DNA of 52,606 nt from JAEUJM01 sp044221555. GTDB taxonomy: Bacteria > Actinomycetota > Acidimicrobiia > Acidimicrobiales > DATDAH01. Positions 8,855 through 16,602 of this stretch are shown here, one piece after another (within the stretch, counting starts at the first letter, position 1; every line of letters starts with the position of its first letter). The stretch spans positions 1-52,606 of the forward strand of contig JBGAOY010000029.1 in assembly GCA_044221555.1 (NCBI GenBank), written 5' to 3'. The notes beneath the pieces were generated by a model, which saw nothing but the letters and a program-made list of their open reading frames with translations, was not told the origin of the DNA and did not search any database. The position numbers and the translations under genes are program-made.

Positions 8855-9747
8855 TCACCGTCACCGAACTCACCAAGCGCTACGGCAACCGCACCGCAGT
8901 CGACGACCTGACCTTCACCGTGGCCGACGGCCGCGTCACCGGCTTTGTCGGCCCCAACGGCGCCGGCAAGTCGACCACCATGCGGATGATGATCGGGCTC
9001 ACCCGCCCGGACCACGGCGAGGTGCGCTACGACGGCGTCCGGTACACGGACCTGCGCCACCCGGTCCGGCTGGTCGGCACGGTCCTCGACCCCCGCTGCA
9101 TGCACCCCGGGCACACTGCTCGCAACCACCTGCGGGCCATGGCCGCCCTGAGCGACATCTCCGTCGCCCGGGTCGATGAGGTCCTCACCGAGGTCGGCCT
9201 GGACTCGGCCGCGGACCAGCGCACCGGCGGCTTCTCCCTCGGGATGCGCCAGCGCCTTGCCCTGGCCGGTGCTCTCCTCGGCGACCCACGGATCCTGCTG
9301 CTCGACGAGCCGTCGAACGGTCTGGACCCCGACGGCATCCGCTGGCTGCGCAACCACCTCACCGGCTTCGCCGGCCGCGGTGGCTCGGTGTTCGTGTCCA
9401 GCCACCTCATCGGCGAGCTGTCGATGTTCGCCGACGACCTCGTCGTGGTCGGTGGCGGGAAGCTCTTGGCGGCCGAGACCGTCGCGGCGATCACCGCCGG
9501 GCAGACGGCGACCGTAGTGGTCGAGACGCCCGCGCCGGCCGACCTCGCCCGGGCTTTGGCCGGGCCGCACGTCACCATCGACGCCGACGGCGACCGCCTG
9601 GTCGTCCGGGGCGCCACCAAGGCGACCGTGTCCCAGGTCGCCTTCGAGAACGGCATCCGTCTGGTCGAGCTCAGCGAGGTGGCCCCGTCGCTCGAAGAGA
9701 CGCTCCTCGACATGACCGGCGCCACCGCCGAGTTCGCCTCCGCCTGA
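8851..9747 (+). CDS. ABC-2 type exporter, ATP-binding subunit
   Basis: 298 residues from the ATG at 8851 overlapping the previous stop. Walker A GPNGAGKSTTMRM at about residue 35, signature FSLGMRQRLALAGAL at about 130, Walker B ILLLDEPSNGLDPDG at about 150, H-loop VSSHLIGEL at about 180. This is the DrrA/CcmA-like drug or lantibiotic exporter subfamily, which energises a separate ABC-2 permease; the permease is the next gene, 47 bases on. The C-terminal 80 residues form the usual dimer/regulatory extension. Substrate unknown. Confidence 0.93.
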   Translation: MITVTELTKRYGNRTAVDDLTFTVADGRVTGFVGPNGAGKSTTMRMMIGLTRPDHGEVRYDGVRYTDLRHPVRLVGTVLDPRCMHPGHTARNHLRAMAALSDISVARVDEVLTEVGLDSAADQRTGGFSLGMRQRLALAGALLGDPRILLLDEPSNGLDPDGIRWLRNHLTGFAGRGGSVFVSSHLIGELSMFADDLVVVGGGKLLAAETVAAITAGQTATVVVETPAPADLARALAGPHVTIDADGDRLVVRGATKATVSQVAFENGIRLVELSEVAPSLEETLLDMTGATAEFASA

Positions 9748-9794
9748 CCGACCCGACGTCCCACCACCACTTCGAACCCAAAGGAACCGACCAA

Positions 9795-10640
9795 ATGCAC
9801 ACCACCATCCCCACCACCCCCACTACCACGAGCAGCTCGACCACACCGTGGACGATCACCGGCAGCGCGACCGTCCGCACCACCGCCGCCGACGTCCACG
9901 CCGTCCCCGCCGCCCTGCGGAGCGAGTGGATCAAGCTGAGCAGCCTCCGGGCGAACAGGATCATCCTCGCCCTCACCGCGGTGATCGGTGGCCTCATCGC
10001 CGGCGGCCTGGCCGCCACGGCCACCGACCCGACGCTCACCGCCTCCGAGCTGTTCATCTATCCCCTGCCGCTCGTGGCGATGCTGGCCGCAGTCGCCGGC
10101 ATCCTCCTGTTCACCGGCGAAGCCCAACACGGGACACTGCCGGTCGTCCTCGCCGCCCGCCCCGCCCGCTGGGTCATCGTCGCCGCCAAGACGATCACCG
10201 CCGCGATGGTCGGGCTCACCCTGGGAACGATCGGGATGGCCACCGGCTTCGCCGGGGCGGCCGTCGGCGGCGTCGACCTCGGCAGCGGCTCGCACCTGGC
10301 CAGCCGAGGCTTGTGGGCCCTGCTCTACATCGTCCTCGCTTCGCTGATCGGGCTCGGCGTCGGCATGATCGTCCGCCACAGCGCCGCCGCCATCACCGGG
10401 CTCCTGATGTGGTCATTCGTCATCGAGAGCCTGTTCGCCCCGATCCTGCCCGAGGCCGTCCGCCACGCCCTTCCGTTCAGCGCCGGCTACCGGCTCCTCG
10501 ACGCCGGCTCGAACTTCGAGGCCCCCGTCACGATCACCCACACGCTGGCCAGGCCCGAGTACGCCCTCGTCTTCGCCGGCTACGCCCTCGCCAGCCTGGT
10601 CATCGGCACCGTCTTGCTCTACCGCCGAGACACCAACTGA
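9795..10640 (+). CDS. ABC-2 type exporter, permease subunit
   Basis: 281 residues with AAGGAAC upstream of the ATG. A Thr-rich cytoplasmic N-terminus (about 35 residues) is followed by LRSEWIKLSSLRAN, a common entry motif of ABC-2 permeases, then about six membrane helices (for example IILALTAVIGGLIAGGLAA, LVAMLAAVAGILLFTGEA, ALLYIVLASLIGLGVGMIV, ALVFAGYALASLVIGTVLLY). It partners the preceding ATPase. A strong terminator hairpin follows at 10666. Confidence 0.9.
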   Translation: MHTTIPTTPTTTSSSTTPWTITGSATVRTTAADVHAVPAALRSEWIKLSSLRANRIILALTAVIGGLIAGGLAATATDPTLTASELFIYPLPLVAMLAAVAGILLFTGEAQHGTLPVVLAARPARWVIVAAKTITAAMVGLTLGTIGMATGFAGAAVGGVDLGSGSHLASRGLWALLYIVLASLIGLGVGMIVRHSAAAITGLLMWSFVIESLFAPILPEAVRHALPFSAGYRLLDAGSNFEAPVTITHTLARPEYALVFAGYALASLVIGTVLLYRRDTN

Positions 10641-10665
10641 CTGCACCCGACCCGCACCACGACAG

Positions 10666-10693
10666 CGAGCCCGGACCAGACGGTCCGGGCTCG
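10666..10693 (+). terminator. Terminator hairpin after ABC exporter operon
   Basis: CGAGCCCGGACC-AGAC-GGTCCGGGCTCG is a perfect 12-bp stem with a 4-base loop, 26 bases after the permease stop, followed by TTGG rather than a long T-run, as is usual for high-GC actinobacteria. Confidence 0.85.
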
Positions 10694-10828
10694 TTGGATC
10701 TCGGAACAGCACCCGTGGGTGGGCCCTGCGCCAGACAACTCACGCCCTCGACCGGTTGCCGCCGTCGATCCTCACCGGGCCCTGACCGCGTCGGGGCCTC
10801 CATGGGGGCGACCCCTCGATCCGTGAGC

Positions 10829-10988
10829 CATCCCGCGTTCATCCCGCGTCCAGACCCGTCCGGTGCTGTTCGATGCCGTCCCCCGTCACCGGCAGGCCGT
10901 ACGAAACCGTCCGGATCCGTCCGGTGTCGTGCGCATGGATTGCACTTGTAAAGAAGAGGTCGTCGGTTCGAGCCCGACACTCGGCTCT
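10829..10988 (+). repeat. tRNA-Thr 3'-half repeat R3 (attachment-site-like)
   Basis: About 160 bp aligned to R1 and R2: paired ATCCCGCG motifs at the left, degenerate ATCCGTCCG arms (a perfect one at 10915) and the same 53-base identical right end carrying the tRNA-Thr(UGU) anticodon loop, T-arm and acceptor strand. It lies between the ABC exporter module and the VapBC module. Antisense frames across these repeats (with the string VGLEPTTSSLQ) are not genes. Confidence 0.85.
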
Positions 10989-11020
10989 CGCTCGACAACT
11001 CCGAGGCGTCCAGCCATTAT

Positions 11021-11045
11021 CCTTACTTGTGGGTACCCAGTAAGG
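11021..11045 (+). promoter_or_regulatory. Palindromic operator of the vapBC-like operon
   Basis: CCTTAC and GTAAGG flank an inner perfect palindrome TGGGTACCCA; the right arm merges with the AAGGAG ribosome binding site of the antitoxin gene at 11059. Nested symmetry covering the start region fits autoregulation by an AbrB-fold antitoxin or the toxin-antitoxin complex, the usual control of such operons. Binding is inferred. Confidence 0.7.
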
Positions 11046-11058
11046 AGAACGAGCAGGC

Positions 11059-11307
11059 ATGGATGCAGCGGCGAAGGTGACATCGAAGGGGCAGGTGACC
11101 GTGCCCAAGGCCGTGCGAGATGCACTCGGGATCAAGGAGGGCGACGAGATCGTCTTCCGGGTCGAAGGGAACCAAGCGGTCTTGGCGCGCACGCCTGACT
11201 TCCTGTCGCTCGCGTCGTCGGTCAAGGTGCCCGCAGCCAGACGCAACGTCTCGTGGGACGACGTCCTGCGCACGACGCGTTCGAGCCGGGCCCGCAAGCG
11301 CCGGTGA
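11059..11307 (+). CDS. AbrB/SpoVT-type antitoxin (VapB-like)
   Basis: 82 residues. The N-terminal swapped-hairpin DNA-binding domain is plain: KVTSKGQVTVPKAVRDALGIKEGDEIVFRVEGNQAVL. The C-terminal half (LASSVKVPAARRNVSWDDVLRTTRSSRA) would bind and inhibit the toxin. The start follows AAGGAG. The stop overlaps the toxin GTG as GTGA, giving the usual coupled antitoxin-first order. The operator upstream at 11021 suggests self-repression. Confidence 0.93.
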   Translation: MDAAAKVTSKGQVTVPKAVRDALGIKEGDEIVFRVEGNQAVLARTPDFLSLASSVKVPAARRNVSWDDVLRTTRSSRARKRR

Positions 11308-11708
11308 CAGCGTTCGTCGACACCAACATCCTCATCCGTCACCTCACCGGCGACCCACCCGACATGGCGGCCCGTGCCACGCGTTACCTGGAATCGGCGC
11401 CGCAGCTGCTTCTGGCGGACTTGATCGTCGCCGAGACCGTCTACGTCCTCGAGTCCTTCTACAAAGCACCCCGCGGGCAGGTCGCCGAGGCGATGCGCTC
11501 CCTGATCGCCTTCGACTCGATCACCACGGTCGATCCTGCCCTGCTCCTGCGCGCCATCGAGGTGTACGAGGTCGACCGACTGGACTTCGCAGAGGCCTAT
11601 CTGGTCGCCAATGCGGAGTCCACCGGGGTCAACCGCATCGCTTCGTTCGACACCGCGATCGACCGCTTGACGACCATCGAGCGCATCGATCCCCCAGACA
11701 GCCGCTGA
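11304..11708 (+). CDS. VapC-type PIN-domain ribonuclease toxin
   Basis: 134 residues from GTG at 11304, chosen because it overlaps the antitoxin stop; the longer in-frame start at 11253 would lie inside the antitoxin gene. PIN motifs: FVDTNILIRHLTGD (first catalytic Asp), ADLIVAETVYVLESF (Glu), DRLDFAEAYLVANAE (Asp) and IASFDTAIDRL (Asp). All four acidic positions are present, so the enzyme should be an active Mg2+-dependent RNase. It is cargo of the R3-R4 module. Confidence 0.92.
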   Translation: MTAFVDTNILIRHLTGDPPDMAARATRYLESAPQLLLADLIVAETVYVLESFYKAPRGQVAEAMRSLIAFDSITTVDPALLLRAIEVYEVDRLDFAEAYLVANAESTGVNRIASFDTAIDRLTTIERIDPPDSR

Positions 11709-11755
11709 TGCCGTGCCCCAAGGCGAGCATCGAGAGCGCCGTCGTTGACACCGCC

Positions 11756-11847
11756 CATCCCGCGTTCATCCCGCGTCCGCATGGATTGCACATGTAGAGA
11801 ACACATGTAGAGAAGAGGTCGTCGGTTCGAGCCCGACGCTCGGCTCT
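11756..11847 (+). repeat. tRNA-Thr 3'-half repeat R4 (shortened, diverged)
   Basis: 92 bp. The paired ATCCCGCG start is kept, then the arm region found in R1-R3 is deleted and the sequence passes straight to CGCATGGATTGCAC. The anticodon-loop part is changed and duplicated (ACATGTAGAGAA twice), followed by the same T-arm and an acceptor strand with one difference (GCTCGGC instead of ACTCGGC). Loss of arms and core suggests a decayed or differently processed end site. It is followed by a hairpin at 11848 that looks like a native tRNA terminator. Confidence 0.8.
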
Positions 11848-11875
11848 CGCGAACCCCGTGAACACAGGGTTCGCG
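11848..11875 (+). terminator. Hairpin directly after the R4 tRNA fragment
   Basis: CGCGAACCC and GGGTTCGCG form a perfect 9-bp stem with a 10-base loop, starting immediately after the tRNA-Thr acceptor sequence. tRNA genes commonly end in such a hairpin, so this flank may be the original chromosomal end of the tRNA-Thr locus. The flank after R2 keeps only a mutated left arm (CGCGAATCCC). Confidence 0.6.
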
Positions 11876-12310
11876 GCCAACGCGGCTGCTTCCGCGGTGA
11901 GCGCGATCGAGCAACTCGTGCTCGCCCTGCGCGCCCTCCTGCACGACCCGGCGCGGGAGGGCGAGAAGCTCGACGTGTTCCCGGCCTTCGAGCAGGTCGC
12001 GACCATCACCACGCTCGGCGACCTTCCGATGACGATCCTGACCGCCGCGCACCGCAACAGCGACGGCCTGACGCCCGGCGAGCTCACGCGACTCGACACG
12101 ATCTGGCGGGATGGCACAGAGCGCTGGGCGCAGCTCTCGACCGGGTCGAACGTCGTCACCGTTGAAGACACCGGCCATGCCATCCAGGACGACCAGCCGG
12201 CGATCTTCATCGACGAGCTCCTGGCACCCCTGCACCAGCACGCCCCTGGCTCACGTCCGCTTCCACCGCGATCTGAGGTGCCGTGCCCGATGTGGCGCTG
12301 CACCCCTTAG
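11858..12310 (+). pseudogene. Alpha/beta-hydrolase, C-terminal remnant
   Basis: About 150 codons are open, but only the C-terminal third of an alpha/beta-hydrolase is recognisable: LGDLPMTILTAAHRN, then TRLDTIWRDGTERWAQLS, NVVTVEDTGHAIQDDQP (the His of DTGHAIQ is the expected catalytic base) and IDELLAPL. The nucleophile elbow and oxyanion region are absent. The first 20 or so codons come from the flank of the tRNA fragment, and the last dozen run through the 40-bp element at 12271, whose TAG supplies the stop. It is therefore a broken gene, or a very short derivative. Confidence 0.7.
12271..12310 (+). promoter_or_regulatory. 40-bp upstream element, copy A (copper operon)
   Basis: The element runs from ATCTGAGG to CCTTAG, with CCCGATG at a constant internal position, and spans exactly 40 bases. 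The same frame (ATCTGAGG, GCCCGATG, CTTAG at identical spacing) occurs at 35039 and 36928. CTGAGG and CCTTAG are near-inverted repeats. It lies 40 bases upstream of the copper chaperone ATG at 12351, so it is probably the promoter/operator of the copper operon. The controlling factor is unknown. Confidence 0.7.
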
Positions 12311-12350
12311 CCAGACACTGAGACCAGTCCAGCAACCCGAAGGAGCAGCC

Positions 12351-12587
12351 ATGACCACCATGACCACCGCCCCCACCGCCACCGTCGGCCAGAAGTTCAC
12401 CGTCACCGGCATGACGTGCGACCACTGCAAGATGGCCGTCACCGCCGAGCTGTCGAAGCTCGAGGGCGTGAGCCGCGTCGACGTCGACCTCGCCACCGGC
12501 ACTGTCATCACGGAGAGCCACGAGCCCCTGCCGATCGAGGTGGTCGACGCCGCCGTCGACGAGGCCGGATACGAGCTGGCCCGATGA
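12351..12587 (+). CDS. Heavy-metal-associated (HMA) copper chaperone, CopZ-like
   Basis: 78 residues from the ATG preceded by AAGGAG. After about 12 Thr-rich residues comes one HMA domain: KFTVTGMTCDHCKMAVTAEL with the metal-binding GMTCDHC, then VSRVDVDLATGTV and a C-terminal VVDAAVDEAGYEL. It would carry Cu(I) to the CopA pump encoded two genes downstream. Its stop overlaps the next start (ATGA). First gene of the copper operon, behind the 40-bp element. Confidence 0.92.
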   Translation: MTTMTTAPTATVGQKFTVTGMTCDHCKMAVTAELSKLEGVSRVDVDLATGTVITESHEPLPIEVVDAAVDEAGYELAR

Positions 12588-13441
12588 GCACGACGACACG
12601 CTTGGCCGGCTTCGGCGTGGCCCTCGTCGCCATCCTCGGCCTCGTCGCCGCCATCGGTGCCGCCGTCGGGCCCGACGTGGCCGCGACAGAGGCCGAAGCC
12701 CCCGCCCCGATCGGCGAGGGCGTCGTCTCGGCCGCCGAGGGCTATCGCCTCGTCCCCGCCACCACGGGCCTCCACCGCGACGGCGGCACCTTCGAGTTCG
12801 CGATCACCGCCCAGGACGGTCAAGCCGTCCACGACTTCACCCCGATCCACGAGCGCGATCTGCACCTCATCGTCGTCAACCGAGAGCTCACCACCTTCCA
12901 CCACGTACACCCGATCCTCGATGTCGACGGCACATGGTCCGTCGACCTCCCCGCGCTCGATCCCGGTTCCTACCGGGCCGTCGCCGACTTCCAGATCGCC
13001 GACGGGCCCCGCCTCGCCCTCGGGACTGATCTCACCGTCGCCGGGCACTACGAGCCCACTGGGCTTCCTGACCCCACCGGGACGTCGCTCACCGACGGAT
13101 ACGACGTGGAGCTCGCCACCGAGCGCAGTGACACCGGTGAGGTCACCGCCGAGCTGACCGTCCGCCGCGACGGCGATCTCGTCACTGACCTCGAGCCCTA
13201 CCTCGGCGCCAACGGCCACCTCGTGGCCATGCGCACCGGGGATCTGGCCTACGCCCACGTCCACCCCGTCGACGACCACGAGTCCGCACCCGGGATCGTC
13301 ACCTTCGACGCCGAGCTGAGCTCCGCCGGCCGCTACGGCCTCTTCTTCGACTTCAAGCACAACGGGACGGTGCACACCGCCTCGTTCACCTTTGACCAGG
13401 GCCCCGTCACCGGCACGCCCGACATGGAGATGGACCGATGA
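12584..13441 (+). CDS. Exported His-rich protein of the copper operon
   Basis: 285 residues. An N-terminal signal or anchor helix (LAGFGVALVAILGLVAAIGAAVG) is followed by an extracytoplasmic beta-rich region. Notable are His clusters FHHVHPILD (near residue 106) and AYAHVHPVDDHES (near 225), in two similar halves (HLIVVNRELTTFHHVHP and HLVAMRTGDLAYAHVHP). Proteins of this type sit between copZ and copA in many actinobacteria and are annotated as heavy-metal-binding or unknown. A role in binding copper outside the membrane fits the His pattern and position but is inference. Coupled by ATGA overlaps on both sides. Confidence 0.8.
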   Translation: MSTTTRLAGFGVALVAILGLVAAIGAAVGPDVAATEAEAPAPIGEGVVSAAEGYRLVPATTGLHRDGGTFEFAITAQDGQAVHDFTPIHERDLHLIVVNRELTTFHHVHPILDVDGTWSVDLPALDPGSYRAVADFQIADGPRLALGTDLTVAGHYEPTGLPDPTGTSLTDGYDVELATERSDTGEVTAELTVRRDGDLVTDLEPYLGANGHLVAMRTGDLAYAHVHPVDDHESAPGIVTFDAELSSAGRYGLFFDFKHNGTVHTASFTFDQGPVTGTPDMEMDR

Positions 13442-15732
13442 CCGACACGACCACCCGCCCCAGCACGACCGTCACCCTCGACATCGGCGGCATGACCTGC
13501 GCCTCGTGCGCCGCTCGGATCACGAAGCGCCTCAACAAACTCGACGGCGTCGACGCATCCGTGAACTACGCCACCGAGCAAGCCACCGTCAACCTCCCAG
13601 AGGGCCTCACCGTGGACGAGGTGGTGGCCCAGGTCGAGGCGACCGGCTACACCGCCACGGTCCCCGCCGCAGCTCAGCCCGACAACCCGAAAGACGGCGA
13701 GGACGGCACCGAGACGGAGGCGGATCCCGAGCTCACCGCCCTTCGCAACCGGCTCATCGTCGCCGCCGCCTTCGGCATCCCCGTCCTGTTGATCTCGATG
13801 ATCAACACGCTCCAGTTCACGAACTGGCAGTGGCTCATGTTCACCCTGGCCTCGCCGGTCGTGCTGTGGGCGGCGTACCCGTTCCACCGGGCGGCCTGGA
13901 AGAACCTCCGCCACGGCGCCGCCACCATGGACACCCTCATCTCCGTCGGCACCCTGGCCGCGTACAGCTGGAGCGTCTACGCCCTCTTCTGGGGGGACGC
14001 CGGGATCCCCGGCATGAAGATGGGCTTCACGGTCACCCTCGAACGGGGCGCCGGCCAGTCCGAGCTGTACTTCGAGGTCGCCTGCGTCGTCATCGTGTTC
14101 ATCCTCGCCGGTCGCTACTTCGAGGCCCGGGCCAAGCGCACCTCCGGCGCCGCCCTACGAGCGCTGCTGAACATGGGGGCCAAGGACGTGGCCGTGCTCC
14201 GGGACGGCGACGAGGTCCGCGTCCCCATCGGTGACCTCGCCGTCGGCGACCGGTTCGTCGTCCGCCCCGGCGAGAAGGTGGCCACCGACGGGATCATCGA
14301 GGAAGGCACCTCGGCCATCGATGCCTCGCTCCTCACCGGTGAGCCCGTGCCCGTCGAAGTGACCCCCGGCGACGCCGTCGACGGCGCCACCGTCAACGCC
14401 GGCGGCCGCCTCGTCGTGCGCGCCACCCGCGTCGGCGCCGACACCGCCCTGGCGCAGATCGCCCGGCTCGTCACCGACGCCCAGAACGGCAAGGCCCCCG
14501 TCCAGCGCCTCGCCGATCAGGTCTCCGCGGTGTTCGTCCCCGTCGTCATCGGCCTCGCCATCGGCACCCTCGGCTTCTGGCTCGGCACCGGCGAGACCCC
14601 AGCCACCGCGTTCACCGCCGCCGTCGCTGTCCTGATCATCGCCTGCCCCTGCGCCCTCGGCCTCGCCACCCCCACCGCCCTCCTGGTGGGTACCGGCCGC
14701 GGCGCACAGCTCGGCATCTTGATCAAGGGCCCCCAGGTTCTCGAGTCGACCCGGCAGGTCGACACCGTCGTCCTCGACAAGACCGGCACCGTCACCACCG
14801 GCCGCATGTCCGTCGTCGAGGTCATCCCCGTCGACGGCACTGACGCCGACGAGGTCCTCCGACTCACCGGTGCCCTCGAGGACGCCTCCGAGCACCCCAT
14901 CGCCCAGGCCATCGCCGCCGGCGCGCGCGAGCAGGTCGGCATCCTGCCCGCGGTCGAAGGCTTCACGAGCCTCGAAGGCCTCGGCGTCCAAGGCGTCGTC
15001 GACGGGCACGGCGTGATCGCCGGCCGCGAACGGCTCCTCACCGACTGGGCCATGCCCCTGACCTCCGAGCTCGCAACCGCCAAGACAGCAGCCGAGGACC
15101 TCGGCCACACCCCGATCTTCGTCGGGTGGGACGGCGCCATCCGCGCTGCGGTCGTCGTCGCCGACACCGTCAAGCCCACCAGCGCCGCGGCAATCCGCGA
15201 GCTCCGAGGCCTGGGCCTGACGCCTGTCCTGCTGACCGGCGACAACGAGCGCGCCGCCCAGGGTGTCGCCGACCATGTCGGGATCGACACCGTCATCGCC
15301 GAGGTCATGCCCGCCGACAAGGTCGAGGTCGTCCGGCGCCTCCAAGCCGACGGCAACGTCGTCGCCATGGTCGGCGATGGCGTCAACGACGCCGCCGCGC
15401 TCGCCCAGGCCGACCTGGGGATCGCGATGGGCACCGGCACAGACGTGGCCATCGAGGCCAGCGACCTCACCCTCGTCCGCGGCGACCTCCGCGTGGCCGG
15501 CGACGCCATCCGCCTCTCCCGCCGAACCCTCCGCACCATCAAGACGAACCTGTTCTGGGCGTTCGGCTACAACGTCGCCGCCCTCCCGCTGGCTGCGGCC
15601 GGCCTGTTGAACCCGCTCATCGCCGGCGCCTCCATGGGCCTGTCCAGCGTGTTCGTCGTCTCGAACAGCCTCCGCCTCCGCCGCTTCCACGCGGCCTCCG
15701 TCACCACCGACAGCTCAACCGACCGAACCTGA
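13438..15732 (+). CDS. copA: Cu(I)-exporting P1B-type ATPase
   Basis: 764 residues. N-terminal HMA domain with GGMTCASCAARI (about residues 17-28), eight expected membrane helices, actuator motif LLTGEPVPVE (about 300), the membrane metal-site motif IIACPCALGLATP (CPC about 402), phosphorylation motif LDKTGTVTTG (Asp about 446), P1B-specific SEHPIAQAI and hinge MVGDGVNDAAALAQADLGI. The CPC motif with the C-terminal YN and MxxSS helices indicates Cu(I)/Ag(I) efflux. It overlaps the preceding gene by 4 bases and is followed 13 bases later by DUF3703. Confidence 0.96.
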   Translation: MTDTTTRPSTTVTLDIGGMTCASCAARITKRLNKLDGVDASVNYATEQATVNLPEGLTVDEVVAQVEATGYTATVPAAAQPDNPKDGEDGTETEADPELTALRNRLIVAAAFGIPVLLISMINTLQFTNWQWLMFTLASPVVLWAAYPFHRAAWKNLRHGAATMDTLISVGTLAAYSWSVYALFWGDAGIPGMKMGFTVTLERGAGQSELYFEVACVVIVFILAGRYFEARAKRTSGAALRALLNMGAKDVAVLRDGDEVRVPIGDLAVGDRFVVRPGEKVATDGIIEEGTSAIDASLLTGEPVPVEVTPGDAVDGATVNAGGRLVVRATRVGADTALAQIARLVTDAQNGKAPVQRLADQVSAVFVPVVIGLAIGTLGFWLGTGETPATAFTAAVAVLIIACPCALGLATPTALLVGTGRGAQLGILIKGPQVLESTRQVDTVVLDKTGTVTTGRMSVVEVIPVDGTDADEVLRLTGALEDASEHPIAQAIAAGAREQVGILPAVEGFTSLEGLGVQGVVDGHGVIAGRERLLTDWAMPLTSELATAKTAAEDLGHTPIFVGWDGAIRAAVVVADTVKPTSAAAIRELRGLGLTPVLLTGDNERAAQGVADHVGIDTVIAEVMPADKVEVVRRLQADGNVVAMVGDGVNDAAALAQADLGIAMGTGTDVAIEASDLTLVRGDLRVAGDAIRLSRRTLRTIKTNLFWAFGYNVAALPLAAAGLLNPLIAGASMGLSSVFVVSNSLRLRRFHAASVTTDSSTDRT

Positions 15733-15745
15733 GAAAGGGACTCCG

Positions 15746-16138
15746 ATGCCGAACCTCCCCAAGCGCCCAAGGCCACACGACAAGGGGCCGATCCGCCGAG
15801 CCTGCGCCGACGAGCGGGCGGCTGCGCGCTGCGCCCGGGCCGACGACGACGCCTCCGGCGAGTGGCGCCACCTCGAGCGGGCCCACATCCTCAGCCAGCC
15901 GCTCGCCACCTCGCACGTGCGGACCCACGTCGCGATGTTGAGCTACGGCGTGCGACACAGAGACCGCCGAGAGGTCGCCGGCCAGTTGGCCCGGCTCCTC
16001 GTCGCCGGCCCCGGCTCTGCGATGGGGCGCTACCCGCTCGGCAACACCGGCGGCGCCAACGTCAGCGCCGTCAAGCCGATGCCGATCCCCGTCGACCTCC
16101 GAGCCATCCTCGGGGACACGATCGCGGTGGCGTCGTGA
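15746..16138 (+). CDS. DUF3703 family protein
   Basis: 130 residues from the ATG after GAAAGGG. The sequence GEWRHLERAHILSQPLATSHVRTHVAMLSYGVRHRDRREVAGQ followed by GRYPLGNTGGANVSAVKPMPIP is diagnostic of DUF3703, a soluble family of unknown function common beside metal and stress genes. It follows copA by 13 bases and overlaps the next start (GTGA), so it belongs to the copper operon. Confidence 0.85.
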   Translation: MPNLPKRPRPHDKGPIRRACADERAAARCARADDDASGEWRHLERAHILSQPLATSHVRTHVAMLSYGVRHRDRREVAGQLARLLVAGPGSAMGRYPLGNTGGANVSAVKPMPIPVDLRAILGDTIAVAS

Positions 16139-16572
16139 CCGCCGTCGCAGCCCCCATCACCACGTCCACAACGCACCGGGCGCTCAGCTGGGGCGTCGCC
16201 TTCGGGGTCGCCCAAGCCGGTCTGGCGATGGCGTTCTGGTGGCTGGACCCCTCGACCGTCCACGCGCTGATGGTGACGATGATCGCCGGTGTCTACATCG
16301 GGTTCGCCGTCGCCGATGGGCGCGCCGAGGTGATCGTCGCCGAGAGCGTCGTCGTCGCAGCGTTCGTCATCGTCGCCGCCACGGCCGTCACGGCCACACC
16401 GTGGCTCGTCGTGGCTTTGTACGTTGCCCATGGCATCAAGGACTTGTGGCAGCACCGCACCCAGTTCGTCCGCGGTACTCGGTGGTGGCCGCCGTTCTGC
16501 CTCGCCGTCGATTTCGCCGTGGCCAGTGTCATCGCCGCTCAGCTCCTCCTCGGCGCCCAGTTCCAGTCGTAG
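16135..16572 (+). CDS. Four-helix membrane protein (DUF6010-like)
   Basis: 145 residues from GTG at 16135 overlapping the DUF3703 stop. About four hydrophobic helices: WGVAFGVAQAGLAMAFWWL, VHALMVTMIAGVYIGFAVADG, VVVAAFVIVAATAV and FCLAVDFAVASVIAAQLLL. The loop VALYVAHGIKDLWQHR with WWPPFC after it resembles DUF6010 membrane proteins as I recall them. Function unknown. Last intact gene of the copper operon. Confidence 0.75.
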   Translation: MTAVAAPITTSTTHRALSWGVAFGVAQAGLAMAFWWLDPSTVHALMVTMIAGVYIGFAVADGRAEVIVAESVVVAAFVIVAATAVTATPWLVVALYVAHGIKDLWQHRTQFVRGTRWWPPFCLAVDFAVASVIAAQLLLGAQFQS

Positions 16573-16602
16573 CCCGACTCCACCGATCTCCAGGAGAACT
16601 CC

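Noticed and set aside
3792..11847. CRISPR array or class 1 integron
   Set aside because: Repeats are about 160 bp with gene-sized intervals of unequal length, not short spacers; no cas genes, no integron integrase and no attC-type folded sites were seen.
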